NCBI GenBank assembly: GCA_947498055.1
Contig: CANMJA010000028.1
Location: 1-60,643, forward strand
Length of the DNA stretch: 60,643 nucleotides
Direction: 5' to 3'
From: an uncultured Tenacibaculum sp.
GTDB taxonomy: Bacteria; Bacteroidota; Bacteroidia; Flavobacteriales; Flavobacteriaceae
Position 1 is the first letter of the stretch; each line of letters starts with the position of its first letter. This document shows positions 42,026 through 51,107 of this stretch, piece by piece. The notes under the pieces are model-generated. The model saw only the letters and a program-made list of their open reading frames with translations. It ran no database searches and had not been told where the DNA came from. The translations under genes were made by a program, and so were the position numbers.

Positions 42026-43531
42026 TTATTGTAATTTTTTAATTTCTGACTTAGTCAACTTTTTTTTATCTATTATTTCTGCATAATATGCATTCTCTTT
42101 AAAGAATAATTTTAGCGTTAAAAGAGTTCTTCTGTATTTCTTTTTCCTTAAAATTTTTAGAAGTAATGTTTCTCCTTCATTTTCTAATTGATAAATTTCA
42201 TCAGAGATTCTATAATTATTTTTTAATGTTAAATAAGGAAATTCTTTTTTAGAATACAACGAATTGTTAACCATTCGAATTAACCCCTCATAGGCATTAT
42301 TTTTATCTTGAAAAACAATTAACTTGTTTACTAAACAATTTGTTTTACCTGCTTTATGAGTATCACTATAACTAACAGTAGGAGTAAAAATATAACTATT
42401 CTCTTTTAAATGAAAAATAAGGTTATGATCATTATTTAAAGGATAAAGTTGTCTGCCATTTATCCAGCCTTTAATAGGAAAACTATTAACATAAACAAAA
42501 GAGTAACCATCGCAAGGTTCTTTATAGTTAATTTTAATAATGTCTGTTTTTTTATCAACTTTTACAATTAAATTATGGGTGTTTTTATATTCTTTTTTTA
42601 AACTATATTCAGGGTATTTTATTTGTAAGTTATTAGGTAAAATAATCGCTTTTTCTTTTGTCTTTTTAAAAGAATATTTAATGTTATCTTTTTTAAAAGT
42701 GCCATAATAATGGTTTGTTTTTTTACTGAATTTAAAAATATCAAACGATTTTTCGATTACTTCTTTATAAGTGCATTTTTCAGGATTAACAATGTAATTT
42801 TTGCTGGTAGTGGTGTATTTAAGATTAAAATATCCGTTTGTTTTTTTAGTGGAAATAGAAAGATTACTAGTAATTTCATTAGAAGGAATTTTAGGATCAC
42901 ATTCATAAGACATTTCTGTCTTTTTATCTTCCATTAAAAAATCATAAATTTTAACTAGCGAATGATTCTTTTGAGTTAATAGATATAGTTTTTTTCCTTT
43001 AGAAACACCATCATAGCTTAAAGAAATTCCAAAAGAAAATTCCTTAGAATGAATTTTAAAAGGAGTGTCATCTATAATTGAGATGTTGGTAATAATTTCT
43101 TCCCCTCCTTGATCTAACGAGCTAGCATCTTGTTTATAAGACGAAATGATTTTTCCTTTTTTAGTATTTAGTAAAGTTACATACAAATCAAACACTAAAA
43201 CATTGTGTATGTTAGGCTTTACAATAGGAAGTACCACTACTGTTTTATTGGGAGAAAATAAAAGTGTTTTTTTACTAGCAAAATTAATATGAACACTATC
43301 TTTAGGAAGATTAAATTCTTTAATTATTTTAAGAACTAATGAATCTTTTAAAAAAAGAGGTGAATTTACAGGGATATTTGTGCTTTTTTCTGCAAGCTTT
43401 TCTTGTTGAACTTTTGTTAAAGTATCTTTACTATTTAATAATTTATTGCTGTTTTCTAGTTTTTCTACATTGGGTTTACACTGAATAAACAAGTATAAAA
43501 TTAGAATGATAATAGGTAGGCTTTTTTTCAT
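42026..43531 (-). CDS. lipoprotein with SH3-like region
   Basis: A 501-residue protein with a lipoprotein signal ending at Cys18 (LYLFIQC). A region near residues 325-375 resembles bacterial SH3-like or cell-wall-binding stretches: KVDKKTDIIKINYKEPCDGY, then SFVYVNSFPIKGWINGRQLY, with the GWINGRQL phrase the clearest part. The rest is Lys-rich and beta-prone without a known family. It begins the block of exported proteins read towards 38572, with gaps of one to ten bases between genes. Function unknown. Confidence 0.6.
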   Translation of the reverse strand: MKKSLPIIILILYLFIQCKPNVEKLENSNKLLNSKDTLTKVQQEKLAEKSTNIPVNSPLFLKDSLVLKIIKEFNLPKDSVHINFASKKTLLFSPNKTVVVLPIVKPNIHNVLVFDLYVTLLNTKKGKIISSYKQDASSLDQGGEEIITNISIIDDTPFKIHSKEFSFGISLSYDGVSKGKKLYLLTQKNHSLVKIYDFLMEDKKTEMSYECDPKIPSNEITSNLSISTKKTNGYFNLKYTTTSKNYIVNPEKCTYKEVIEKSFDIFKFSKKTNHYYGTFKKDNIKYSFKKTKEKAIILPNNLQIKYPEYSLKKEYKNTHNLIVKVDKKTDIIKINYKEPCDGYSFVYVNSFPIKGWINGRQLYPLNNDHNLIFHLKENSYIFTPTVSYSDTHKAGKTNCLVNKLIVFQDKNNAYEGLIRMVNNSLYSKKEFPYLTLKNNYRISDEIYQLENEGETLLLKILRKKKYRRTLLTLKLFFKENAYYAEIIDKKKLTKSEIKKLQ

Positions 43532-43541
43532 AATAATTCAA

Positions 43542-45296
43542 TTAAAATAGTTTATAAACAGGTAGTCTTAAATGAGCTTTTTCATAATGAGGAGTTTGTT
43601 TATAAACCCAATTTAATTGTGCATTAGAGTTTTTAGAGAAAATAGTATCTGTAGCCATTTTATTAGTGAATGTAGCTTTTATTAAAGGATTTTTATCTAA
43701 AAAATCCTTGGCAATATCTTCAAATACATACGATGAAAAACCTTCTTTACGTTGTAAAACAGTGTCAAAATAATTCCAATTAAAAAAACTATCTACAGCT
43801 TCAGCTTCTAAGGTTTCTAGTAGATATCTAATTCCGCTTTGATTTGTTGGAATTAAAATAGCTCCTTTAGAAAATTTAACTGTATCAATAGATTTTTTAA
43901 TAGTGGTGTCATAATGTAAATAATGACCTTCAAATGGTGATTTTACTGTTTTATAAGTAGCAATATGGTTTGTTTCAACCTGCATTATGGTGTCATTTTT
44001 AATTTGTGAAAATTGAATTTTATTTCTTTTTAATTGTTCAATGATTATATGCCAACCTTTAGGAATTACATAAGCTTTCGGTATATTCACTTCTTTAGTA
44101 ATTGTAAAGTTATTGTAATAATTTACTTGTTTTTGATAAGGTTTATTTTTGTCATAAAACAATCTTTTTCCGTTGGTAACTTCACTATTTATGTAGTTTC
44201 CTTCATAACCTTTAAAATTAAATGTAGAAGGGTTTTCAGAATTTACTTTATAAGCAATAGGATATGTTTTTTTTGCTAAAATTTCTTTAACGGCATTTTT
44301 TCTAAGTTCTTTTATTTTAGTAGAATTTTGTTCTGTAAAATCGAACATAGAAAATAACAACTCATAAGTCTGTTTAACACGAGTTTTGTATGGTTTTAGC
44401 ATATGTGTTTCTACCATCATACCAAAGGTGTTAAACAAAGTAGTATACCCAGTAGAGTATCTTGGAGAATCCATAAACTGACTCCAACCTTTATCGGGTG
44501 TTGTTCCCCAAACGTTTACATAAGGTGTAATCGGAATTGCTTTTTGTGCTAATGAGTTTTCTAAATATGGGCGCATTTCTTTCTCTAAAAAAGTGCCTAA
44601 TTTACCTCCTAATTTATTATGTTGTGTAAATAAGTGTGTAATGGCGTATTGATAATCTGCACCATTACTTACATGATTGTCTATAAAGACATCTGGATTA
44701 ACAGTATGAAATATCTCAGCAAAAGTCTGCGCATTTTTAGTATCTTGTTTTATAAAATCTCTATTTAAATCGAAATTACGTGCATTGCCTCTAAAACCAT
44801 ATTCTTTAGGGCCGTTTTGATTGGCTCTAGTGCTTGAATTTCTGTTTAAAGCGCCTCCGATATTATAGACAGGAATAATACATATTAATGAATTTGCATA
44901 CGCTTTTTTCAACGAGTCATTTTGAACAATATCTCGAAGTAATAGCATGGAAGCATCTATTCCATCAGATTCTCCAGGATGAATTCCATTGTTAATTAAA
45001 ATTCTATTTTTAGTAGAAGAAGCAATATTACTTTTGTTTATTTTTCCTTCTGAATTATAGATAACTAAATGTAAAGGTTCTCCACTGTCTGTTTCTCCAA
45101 ATTCAAATAAAGAAATTTCTGAATAGTTTTCTGCTAGTTTTTTATAATAAGAAATAACTTCTTTGTATGTAGGGGTTTCTGTTCCTTCAGAAGTTTCAAA
45201 AAGAGTGGTAAATTGCTCTTTGTTTTTCTTGTTTTCTTTTTGATTACAAGAAATAATAAATACTATTATTGAAGTTAGTAGAAGTAGTTTTTTCAT
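43542..45296 (-). CDS. M14-type zinc carboxypeptidase, lipoprotein
   Basis: A 584-residue M14-family metallopeptidase anchored by a lipoprotein signal ending at Cys17 (FIISC). The zinc ligands are His106 and Glu109 in NNGIHPGESDG, and His208 in FIDNHVSNGADY. Arg179 in NFDLNRDF and a Glu in MMVETHML near 300 are likely substrate and catalytic residues. M14 enzymes trim C-terminal residues of peptides or act on peptidoglycan stems; the substrate here is unknown. It sits 10 bases before the SH3-like lipoprotein gene, so both may be one transcript. Confidence 0.85.
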   Translation of the reverse strand: MKKLLLLTSIIVFIISCNQKENKKNKEQFTTLFETSEGTETPTYKEVISYYKKLAENYSEISLFEFGETDSGEPLHLVIYNSEGKINKSNIASSTKNRILINNGIHPGESDGIDASMLLLRDIVQNDSLKKAYANSLICIIPVYNIGGALNRNSSTRANQNGPKEYGFRGNARNFDLNRDFIKQDTKNAQTFAEIFHTVNPDVFIDNHVSNGADYQYAITHLFTQHNKLGGKLGTFLEKEMRPYLENSLAQKAIPITPYVNVWGTTPDKGWSQFMDSPRYSTGYTTLFNTFGMMVETHMLKPYKTRVKQTYELLFSMFDFTEQNSTKIKELRKNAVKEILAKKTYPIAYKVNSENPSTFNFKGYEGNYINSEVTNGKRLFYDKNKPYQKQVNYYNNFTITKEVNIPKAYVIPKGWHIIIEQLKRNKIQFSQIKNDTIMQVETNHIATYKTVKSPFEGHYLHYDTTIKKSIDTVKFSKGAILIPTNQSGIRYLLETLEAEAVDSFFNWNYFDTVLQRKEGFSSYVFEDIAKDFLDKNPLIKATFTNKMATDTIFSKNSNAQLNWVYKQTPHYEKAHLRLPVYKLF

Positions 45297-45301
45297 AGGA
45301 T

Positions 45302-45691
45302 TTAAATAAGATGATTTTGAATTTGTAATTCAAATTTAGAGGTGTCTTTAAAAGCACATAAATTACCGTCAGGATCTAAGAATTTAGCAATGGTGCCCCA
45401 AGAATGCTCTTGATAATCGACAGATATATTTTTAGAAGTTAACATATCTGCTACTAATTTTACATTAGGAACATTCATTCTTAAACAGGTTCTTACACGT
45501 TCATTTTTGTAAGATAAATTAGGCGTAAATTCATCATCTAATTCAATCATCAAATAAGAATTACCAAAAGAAAAACAAGTAATATTTTCTGCCTTAAAAA
45601 GAATATCTAATTCTAAAATATTTTTATAAAAAGCAACACATTCATTATATTTTATGGTGTACAAGATAAATCCTGTTCTGTCAAATTTCAT
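45302..45691 (-). CDS. VOC (glyoxalase/bleomycin-resistance fold) protein
   Basis: A 129-residue VOC-superfamily protein. The beta-alpha-beta pattern is visible: TGFILYTIKYNECVAFYKNI then ELDILFK, SFGNSYLMIELDD in the first half, and TCLRMNVPNVKLVADML then GTIAKFLDPDGNLCAFKDTS in the second. The DPDGN phrase with a downstream acidic residue is typical of the fold, although the metal ligands are not conserved clearly. The reaction is unknown. A CCCC directly before its ATG makes it the one non-T9SS gene with the C-rich leader motif. Confidence 0.8.
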   Translation of the reverse strand: MKFDRTGFILYTIKYNECVAFYKNILELDILFKAENITCFSFGNSYLMIELDDEFTPNLSYKNERVRTCLRMNVPNVKLVADMLTSKNISVDYQEHSWGTIAKFLDPDGNLCAFKDTSKFELQIQNHLI

Positions 45692-45708
45692 GGGGATTGT
45701 TTTAAAAA

Positions 45709-46161
45709 TTAGACTCTTACAGAATTGGGGACTAAGCCAGTATAATCTCCATCGTTTCTAATAACATCACGCACAATGGAGGAGGAGATATAACTTTTGC
45801 CAGAAGAGGTAAGTAAGAATACAGTTTCTATTTCCGATAATTTCCGATTGGTATGAGCAATGGCTTTTTCAAACTCAAAATCAGCAGGATTTCGTAAGCC
45901 ACGTAGAATAAATTGCGCATTTATTTCCTTACAAAAATTTACTGTTAAACCTTTATAGGTAACTACCTTAATTTTTGGTTCGTTTTTAAAAGTTTCTTCA
46001 ATAAATTGTTTACGTTTTTCTAAAGAAAACATGTATTTTTTGTCTGAATTGATACCAATAGCAATAATAAGTTCATCAAAAAGTGTAACCCCTCTTTTAA
46101 TAATATCACAATGCCCTAATGTAATAGGATCAAAAGACCCTGGAAAAATAGCTCTCTTCAT
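45709..46161 (-). CDS. coaD: phosphopantetheine adenylyltransferase
   Basis: A 150-residue CoaD, joining ATP and 4'-phosphopantetheine into dephospho-CoA in coenzyme A synthesis. The nucleotidyl-transferase motif GSFDPITLGHCDIIKR covers residues 8-23 (T/HxGH at 14-17), with RGLRNPADFEFE and VFLLTSSGKSYISSSIVRD later. Its length is usual (about 150-165). It lies 51 bases after ddl. Essential housekeeping enzyme; acts in the cytoplasm. Confidence 0.95.
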   Translation of the reverse strand: MKRAIFPGSFDPITLGHCDIIKRGVTLFDELIIAIGINSDKKYMFSLEKRKQFIEETFKNEPKIKVVTYKGLTVNFCKEINAQFILRGLRNPADFEFEKAIAHTNRKLSEIETVFLLTSSGKSYISSSIVRDVIRNDGDYTGLVPNSVRV

Positions 46162-46212
46162 AATTTATTTAGTTGACTGTTTTTAAAGCGAAACGAATAT
46201 AACTTATTTTTA

Positions 46213-47196
46213 CTAACCACTAACTAGTAAAGCTTGTGTAATAGCATTGTCAAAAAGGTTAGTTAGTGTAATACCTGCCTCTTTTGCCTGTTGTGGTAAA
46301 ATGCTTTCTTCCGTAAGTCCTGGTACAGTGTTCATTTCTAAAAAATGTGGTTCTCCATTCACAAAAATATATTCAGAACGAGAAAAACCTTTCATATTCA
46401 ATATTTCATATATTTTTCTAGCCATTTTACTTACTTTTTCTTTCTCTTCTGAAGAAATTCTAGCAGGAGTAATTTCTTGCGATTTACCTTCATATTTCGC
46501 TTCATAATCGAAAAAATCATTTTCAGAAACAATTTCTGTGATAGGTAAAACTTTTATTTCTCCTTTATATTCAATAACACCAACAGAAACTTCTGTACCT
46601 TTTAAAAAGCTTTCAATTAACACTTCAGAATCTTCTTTGTAAGCGGTTTCTAAAGCAGGAAGTATCTCTTTTTCAGTATGTACTTTAGAAATACCAAAGC
46701 TAGAACCTGCATTATTAGGTTTTACAAAACAAGGTAAACCTACAGTTTCTATAATATTCTTTGTATTTATTGTATCTCCTTTATTAATATAAATAGATGT
46801 AGCAATTGGAATATGATATTTTTTCAATACACTTAAAGTATCTCTTTTATTAAAAGTTAAAGCCATTTGATAAAAAGGAGCAGAGGTGTGTTTCATTCCG
46901 ATTAAATCAAAATAGGCGAGAATAGCGCCGTTTTCTCCAGGAATACCATGTATAGCATTAAAAACACAATCAAACTGTATTTTTTCTTCTTTATAAATAA
47001 TAGAAAAGTCGTGTTTGTTAACAGCATACTTTTCATTTTCATCATTTATATAAAACCATTCATCTTTTAATATATGAATTCGATACGGATTATATTTTTC
47101 TCTATCTAAATGTTTATAAACAACATTTCCACTTTTTAAAGAAATAGCTACTTCAGAAGAGTAACCTCCCATAATAATGGCGATATTTTTTTTCAT
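46213..47196 (-). CDS. ddl: D-alanine--D-alanine ligase
   Basis: A 327-residue ATP-grasp ligase making the D-Ala-D-Ala dipeptide of peptidoglycan. Phrases are typical: IMGGYSSEVAISLKSG at the start, FNAIHGIPGENGAILAYFD near 80, GSSFGISKV near 150, and FLEMNTVPGLTEESILPQQA near 290. It points away from the PASTA gene; the two share an intergenic region with an inverted repeat (47245-47263) and a -7 box for each. It forms a small cluster with coaD of cell-envelope and cofactor genes. Confidence 0.95.
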   Translation of the reverse strand: MKKNIAIIMGGYSSEVAISLKSGNVVYKHLDREKYNPYRIHILKDEWFYINDENEKYAVNKHDFSIIYKEEKIQFDCVFNAIHGIPGENGAILAYFDLIGMKHTSAPFYQMALTFNKRDTLSVLKKYHIPIATSIYINKGDTINTKNIIETVGLPCFVKPNNAGSSFGISKVHTEKEILPALETAYKEDSEVLIESFLKGTEVSVGVIEYKGEIKVLPITEIVSENDFFDYEAKYEGKSQEITPARISSEEKEKVSKMARKIYEILNMKGFSRSEYIFVNGEPHFLEMNTVPGLTEESILPQQAKEAGITLTNLFDNAITQALLVSG

Positions 47197-47215
47197 TAGT
47201 TGTTATTTAATAATA

Positions 47216-47223
47216 CAAACTTA
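47216..47223 (-). promoter_or_regulatory. -7 box of ddl
   Basis: TAAGTTTG on the minus strand matches TAnnTTTG, 19 bases before the ddl start. No TTG at the usual distance. Confidence 0.45.
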
Positions 47224-47244
47224 CCAAAAAAAGTATTTTAAAAT

Positions 47245-47263
47245 TACTATTTTTAAAATAGTA
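47245..47263. promoter_or_regulatory. inverted repeat between divergent ddl and PASTA genes
   Basis: TACTATTTT and AAAATAGTA are exact complements around one central base. The repeat lies between two outward-facing -7 boxes, roughly where -33 binding would occur for both. Confidence 0.4.
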
Positions 47264-47275
47264 TTATTTTTAATG

Positions 47276-47283
47276 TACATTTG
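47276..47283 (+). promoter_or_regulatory. -7 box of PASTA gene
   Basis: TACATTTG matches TAnnTTTG, 20 bases before the start codon. Confidence 0.45.
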
Positions 47284-47303
47284 CTAGATCTTACAAAAAA
47301 TCG

Positions 47304-47864
47304 ATGATGAAAATATTTCAGTTTTTAAAGAGCAAAACTTTTTTAAAACAAATAATAATAGCAATTATAGGATTGTTGTTATTTGTTTTTTTATTGCAAT
47401 GGTGGTTAGGGTATACTACTAATCATAATCAAAAAATACAAGTTCCTAATTTAGGGAAAATGAATATTGAAGAGGTTAAAAAACAATTAGAAGAATTAAA
47501 TTTAGATTTCAAAGTAATTGACAGTGCCAGCTATAATCCTGAGTTTCCTAAAAAATCAGTAATAGAACAAAACCCAGAAGCAGGAGACTTTGTTAAGGAA
47601 AAACGTAAAATATATTTGACTTTAAATCCTTCTAAATACAGAGATGTGGTGATTCCAGACTTAAATGGAAAAACAAAGCGTCAAGCAATTACACACCTTC
47701 GATCTATTGGATTTTTAATAGGTGAAAATTTTACTTATGTGCCAGATATTGGTAAAAATGTTGTTAGAGGATTAAAATATAAAGGAAAACAAGTTGGTTT
47801 AGGCGATAAATTACCAAAGAAATCGGTGCTAAACCTTATTTTAGGAGACGGATCTAGAAATTAG
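47304..47864 (+). CDS. membrane-anchored PASTA domain protein
   Basis: A 186-residue protein with one membrane anchor (residues about 14-36) and two PASTA domains outside: IQVPNLGKMNIEEVKKQLEE from about 48, and VVIPDLNGKTKRQAITHLRS from about 113. PASTA domains bind muropeptides or beta-lactams and sense the cell wall; they normally end penicillin-binding proteins or Ser/Thr kinases, but here they form a stand-alone anchored protein. It leads a unit with the pseudouridine synthase gene 19 bases downstream, opposite ddl. Confidence 0.85.
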   Translation: MMKIFQFLKSKTFLKQIIIAIIGLLLFVFLLQWWLGYTTNHNQKIQVPNLGKMNIEEVKKQLEELNLDFKVIDSASYNPEFPKKSVIEQNPEAGDFVKEKRKIYLTLNPSKYRDVVIPDLNGKTKRQAITHLRSIGFLIGENFTYVPDIGKNVVRGLKYKGKQVGLGDKLPKKSVLNLILGDGSRN

Positions 47865-47883
47865 AAAAAATATTATTAGAGAA

Positions 47884-48918
47884 ATGCAGGAGGAAAATAT
47901 AGAGGATATACAAGAAGGTTCAGGTTTGCATGAACATTACCGATTTACAGCTAAAGATGGTCAAATACCTTTACGAGTAGATAAATTTTTAATGAATTTT
48001 ATAGAAAATGCTACTCGAAATAAAATTCAGCAAGCAGCCAAAGAAGGAAATATTTTAGTAAATGATATTCCTGTAAAATCGAATCATAAAGTAAAACCTA
48101 AAGACGTTGTAAGAGTTGTTTTAGGATACCCTCCTCATGAGAACTTATTGGTAGCAGAAGATATACCTATTCATATAGTATATGAAGATGATGCGGTTAT
48201 TGTGGTAAATAAAGAACCAGGAATGGTTGTGCACCCAGGGCATGGTAATTATTCAGGAACTTTAGTAAACGGACTAATACATCATATTGAAAATTTACCT
48301 AAAAATAGTAATGAACGTCCAGGACTTGTACATAGAATAGATAAAGATACAAGTGGTTTATTAGTGGTTGCAAAAACAGAATATGCAATGACACATTTAT
48401 CAAAGCAATTTTTTGATAAAACAACAGAAAGATTGTACTATGCTTTGGTTTGGGGTAATGTAAAAGAAGATGCAGGTACTATTGAAGGGCACATAGGAAG
48501 AAGTTTAAAAAATAGGTTACAGATGTCTGTTTTTCCAGATGGAGAGTACGGAAAAGAAGCAGTTACTCATTACAAAGTTTTAGAACGATTTACTTATGTA
48601 ACTTTAGTACAGTGTAAATTAGAGACAGGAAGAACGCACCAAATACGTGCACATTTTAAACATATAGGGCATACACTTTTTAATGATGAGCGTTATGGTG
48701 GAAATCAAATTTTAAAAGGAACCACTTTTACAAAGTATAAACAATTTGTAGATAATTGTTTTAAAATATTACCAAGACAAGCATTACACGCTAAAACACT
48801 AGGTTTTGTTCATCCTACAACAAAAGAATTTATGCAATTTAATTCTGAAATACCAGAAGATATAAAATCTTGTATAGAAAAGTGGAGACGCTATGCTTCT
48901 AATTCATTATTAGAATAA
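47884..48918 (+). CDS. rluD: RluA-family 23S rRNA pseudouridine synthase
   Basis: A 344-residue synthase with an N-terminal S4 RNA-binding domain (residues about 24-90; LRVDKFLMNFIENATRNKIQ) and a catalytic RluA domain. HRIDKDTSGLLV begins at residue 150, with the expected catalytic Asp153. ETGRTHQIRAHFKHIGH is near 245. RluD modifies helix 69 of 23S rRNA; the exact target of this member is not certain since RluA, RluC and RluD are close. Co-transcribed with the PASTA gene. There is a usual pairing of S4 plus RluA. Confidence 0.88.
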   Translation: MQEENIEDIQEGSGLHEHYRFTAKDGQIPLRVDKFLMNFIENATRNKIQQAAKEGNILVNDIPVKSNHKVKPKDVVRVVLGYPPHENLLVAEDIPIHIVYEDDAVIVVNKEPGMVVHPGHGNYSGTLVNGLIHHIENLPKNSNERPGLVHRIDKDTSGLLVVAKTEYAMTHLSKQFFDKTTERLYYALVWGNVKEDAGTIEGHIGRSLKNRLQMSVFPDGEYGKEAVTHYKVLERFTYVTLVQCKLETGRTHQIRAHFKHIGHTLFNDERYGGNQILKGTTFTKYKQFVDNCFKILPRQALHAKTLGFVHPTTKEFMQFNSEIPEDIKSCIEKWRRYASNSLLE

Positions 48919-49056
48919 TAGGAGTAAAATAAACTAGAAAATTGAAGTTTTGCCTTTGTGAGAATCGTGTATTTATTTTTTTTTGAGTATTAGTCTTGAA
49001 TATTAAATTCTCAAGAAACTAAAAATAGCCGTCTTTAGATTAATTTTTTAAGAAAA

Positions 49057-49746
49057 CTAGATTCTATCTTTTACTAAACTCATAATTCTTTCAAATTGTT
49101 CCTTTAATCCCATGTCAGAATTGTCAAATTCGATAGCATCTTTGGCTTTCAAAAGAGGTGAGTCTTTACGGGTAGAATCGATATAATCTCGTTCTTGTAC
49201 ATTTTGTAAAATATCTTCGTAAGTAACTTTATCACCTCTATCTAATAATTCTTTATATCTTCTTTTGGCTCTTTTATCTGCAGATGCTGTCATAAATAAT
49301 TTTAATTTAGCATCAGGAAAAACAACAGTACCGATATCTCTACCATCCATTACAATACCTTTGTTTTTTCCCATTTCTTTTTGTTCAATAACTAATTTTT
49401 TTCTTACTTCAGAAACAGCAGCAACTTTGCTTACCAATTTAGAAACTTCCATCGTTCGTATTTTTTTCTCAACATTATTTCCGTTTAAATACATTTCAGC
49501 AAACCCTAAATTTTCATTAAATACAAAAGTTAATTTAATAGTATCTAAAATGTTAATCAATTCGTTTTTCAAAAAAAGATTTTCATTTATATAGTTCTGT
49601 TGCATAGCATATAAAGTAACTGCTCTATACATAGCACCAGTATCTACGTAAATATAATTTAATTTTTTAGCTAATTGTTTAGCTATGGTACTTTTTCCAG
49701 TAGATGAAAACCCATCAATTGCTATGGTAATTTTATTGTCTTTCAT
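49057..49746 (-). CDS. cmk: cytidylate kinase
   Basis: A 229-residue (d)CMP kinase with a P-loop at residues 12-20 (GFSSTGKST), the start ITIAIDGFSSTGKSTIAKQL, the DTGAMYRAVTLYA motif, GRDIGTVVFPDA near 128, and RDxxDSTRKDSPL near 190. It phosphorylates CMP and dCMP, one step beyond PyrG. I chose ATG 49746 since an in-frame ATG 21 bases upstream would add residues before the family start. It lies 59 bases from porQ on the same strand, a pairing I recall in other Bacteroidota. Confidence 0.94.
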   Translation of the reverse strand: MKDNKITIAIDGFSSTGKSTIAKQLAKKLNYIYVDTGAMYRAVTLYAMQQNYINENLFLKNELINILDTIKLTFVFNENLGFAEMYLNGNNVEKKIRTMEVSKLVSKVAAVSEVRKKLVIEQKEMGKNKGIVMDGRDIGTVVFPDAKLKLFMTASADKRAKRRYKELLDRGDKVTYEDILQNVQERDYIDSTRKDSPLLKAKDAIEFDNSDMGLKEQFERIMSLVKDRI

Positions 49747-49805
49747 ATTAAAATAAAAACTATGCAAATATAAAGGTTAGATAATGCATTTGAAAGGTAT
49801 TATAT

Positions 49806-50852
49806 TTAATGTTTTGTAGAGTTTCGTAATAATCTCCCTTTATTTAAATCAATAGAAATACCAAAAGTACTAACATTAGAGGCTGAGTGAAACTGAGAAT
49901 AAGCATAGTTTAATTTTACTTTATTCATTCGTAAACCAAAACCAAAAGAAACGCCACCAAAAGTTCGTACGTTTTGTAATTGTAGTTCTCTACTTCTTCT
50001 AAAATTATAGCCAACTCTTAAATTAATAGCTCTTTTAGGAAATAACTCGGCACCTATAATAACATGACGAAAAGCATTATCAATAAAAGAAATGTCTTCT
50101 TTTGTTACATTACCATCTAGATCAATACTATTATTAGAAGGATTAGAAGTACTAATATTCCATTTTTGTAGGTTATCTATGGTAACATAACCACGAATAG
50201 GTACATTTTCTAGTAAGTAAGAACCACCAATAGCTATTTCAAAAGGAAGTTTTTCTATTTCTCCATTAAAAGAGGTTAATTGAGTTCCTATATTCCTTAG
50301 AACTAAAGAAAATATATAAGGTTTACTGCTATGATAATAAATTGCACCAAAATCTAAAGCAAAAGCATTTGTAGAAAAATTGGCAATAGCTCCGTGAATA
50401 AATTTTAAATTTCCGCCAACATGAATATTTGTAGTAGGAATTTGATAAGAATAGCCTAAAGATATAGCAATGTCGCTAGCATTAAAAGTGCCAGTTTCAT
50501 TTCCTTCTGTATCTGCGGCAATAAGAGTACCATAATTTACATAGGTAATATTAGAATGAAATGTTTGAGAATATCTACTAAATCGCTGTGCGTAAGATAC
50601 AGAACCTATACTTATATCAGCTAAGTAACTAGTGTAGTTTACAGAAATATTTCGATCTAAATCTAAATTTATAGTAGCAGGATTCCATTTTGGTTGATCT
50701 ACATTTCCTAAAAGAGTTAATATTTTTCCGCCTAAAGCAGTCTGTCTTGCATTTGCAGATGTGTTTAAAAAAGACAAAGTATTAGTACCTCCAGTTTGTG
50801 AATAACCAAAAAGACAAACAAAAAAAATAAAAAAAGAAGTATATTTAAACAT
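49806..50852 (-). CDS. porQ: type IX secretion system protein PorQ
   Basis: A 348-residue outer-membrane barrel protein of the PorQ family. It has a signal peptide (residues 1-18, ending FGYSQ) followed by the family start TGGTNTLSFLNTSANARQTA, LGGKILTLLGNVDQPKWNPA and ISVNYTSYLADISIGSVSYA. PorQ works with PorU, PorV and PorZ in the attachment complex that processes T9SS cargo. I chose ATG 50852 to begin the signal peptide. It shows that the organism exports by the type IX system. A near-consensus promoter (TTG, 20 bases, TACTTTTA) lies upstream. Confidence 0.92.
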   Translation of the reverse strand: MFKYTSFFIFFVCLFGYSQTGGTNTLSFLNTSANARQTALGGKILTLLGNVDQPKWNPATINLDLDRNISVNYTSYLADISIGSVSYAQRFSRYSQTFHSNITYVNYGTLIAADTEGNETGTFNASDIAISLGYSYQIPTTNIHVGGNLKFIHGAIANFSTNAFALDFGAIYYHSSKPYIFSLVLRNIGTQLTSFNGEIEKLPFEIAIGGSYLLENVPIRGYVTIDNLQKWNISTSNPSNNSIDLDGNVTKEDISFIDNAFRHVIIGAELFPKRAINLRVGYNFRRSRELQLQNVRTFGGVSFGFGLRMNKVKLNYAYSQFHSASNVSTFGISIDLNKGRLLRNSTKH

Positions 50853-51052
50853 ATAAAATATTACCATAGTAAAGCCGTAAAATTAACGTATTATTTATAA
50901 TAAAAGTATTCTATTGTTTTTTTTAAAACAATTATCAGCAGATTTAATAATTATGATAACCTAATAATTAATTAATTAGTTTTTTTATTGATGAAAATTA
51001 TGTTAAAAAAGTAAAATATGGCAAAAAAATATTAGATTTATTATAAAATCAA

Positions 51053-51060
51053 TATATTTG
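51053..51060 (+). promoter_or_regulatory. -7 box of the spr-like operon
   Basis: TATATTTG matches the -7 consensus. Upstream at the expected distance is TTA rather than TTG. The leader before 51108 would be about 40 bases. Confidence 0.5.
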
Positions 51061-51107
51061 TGTTTACTATATACTATTGTTTATAGAATTAATAGTCCCC
51101 ATCTATT

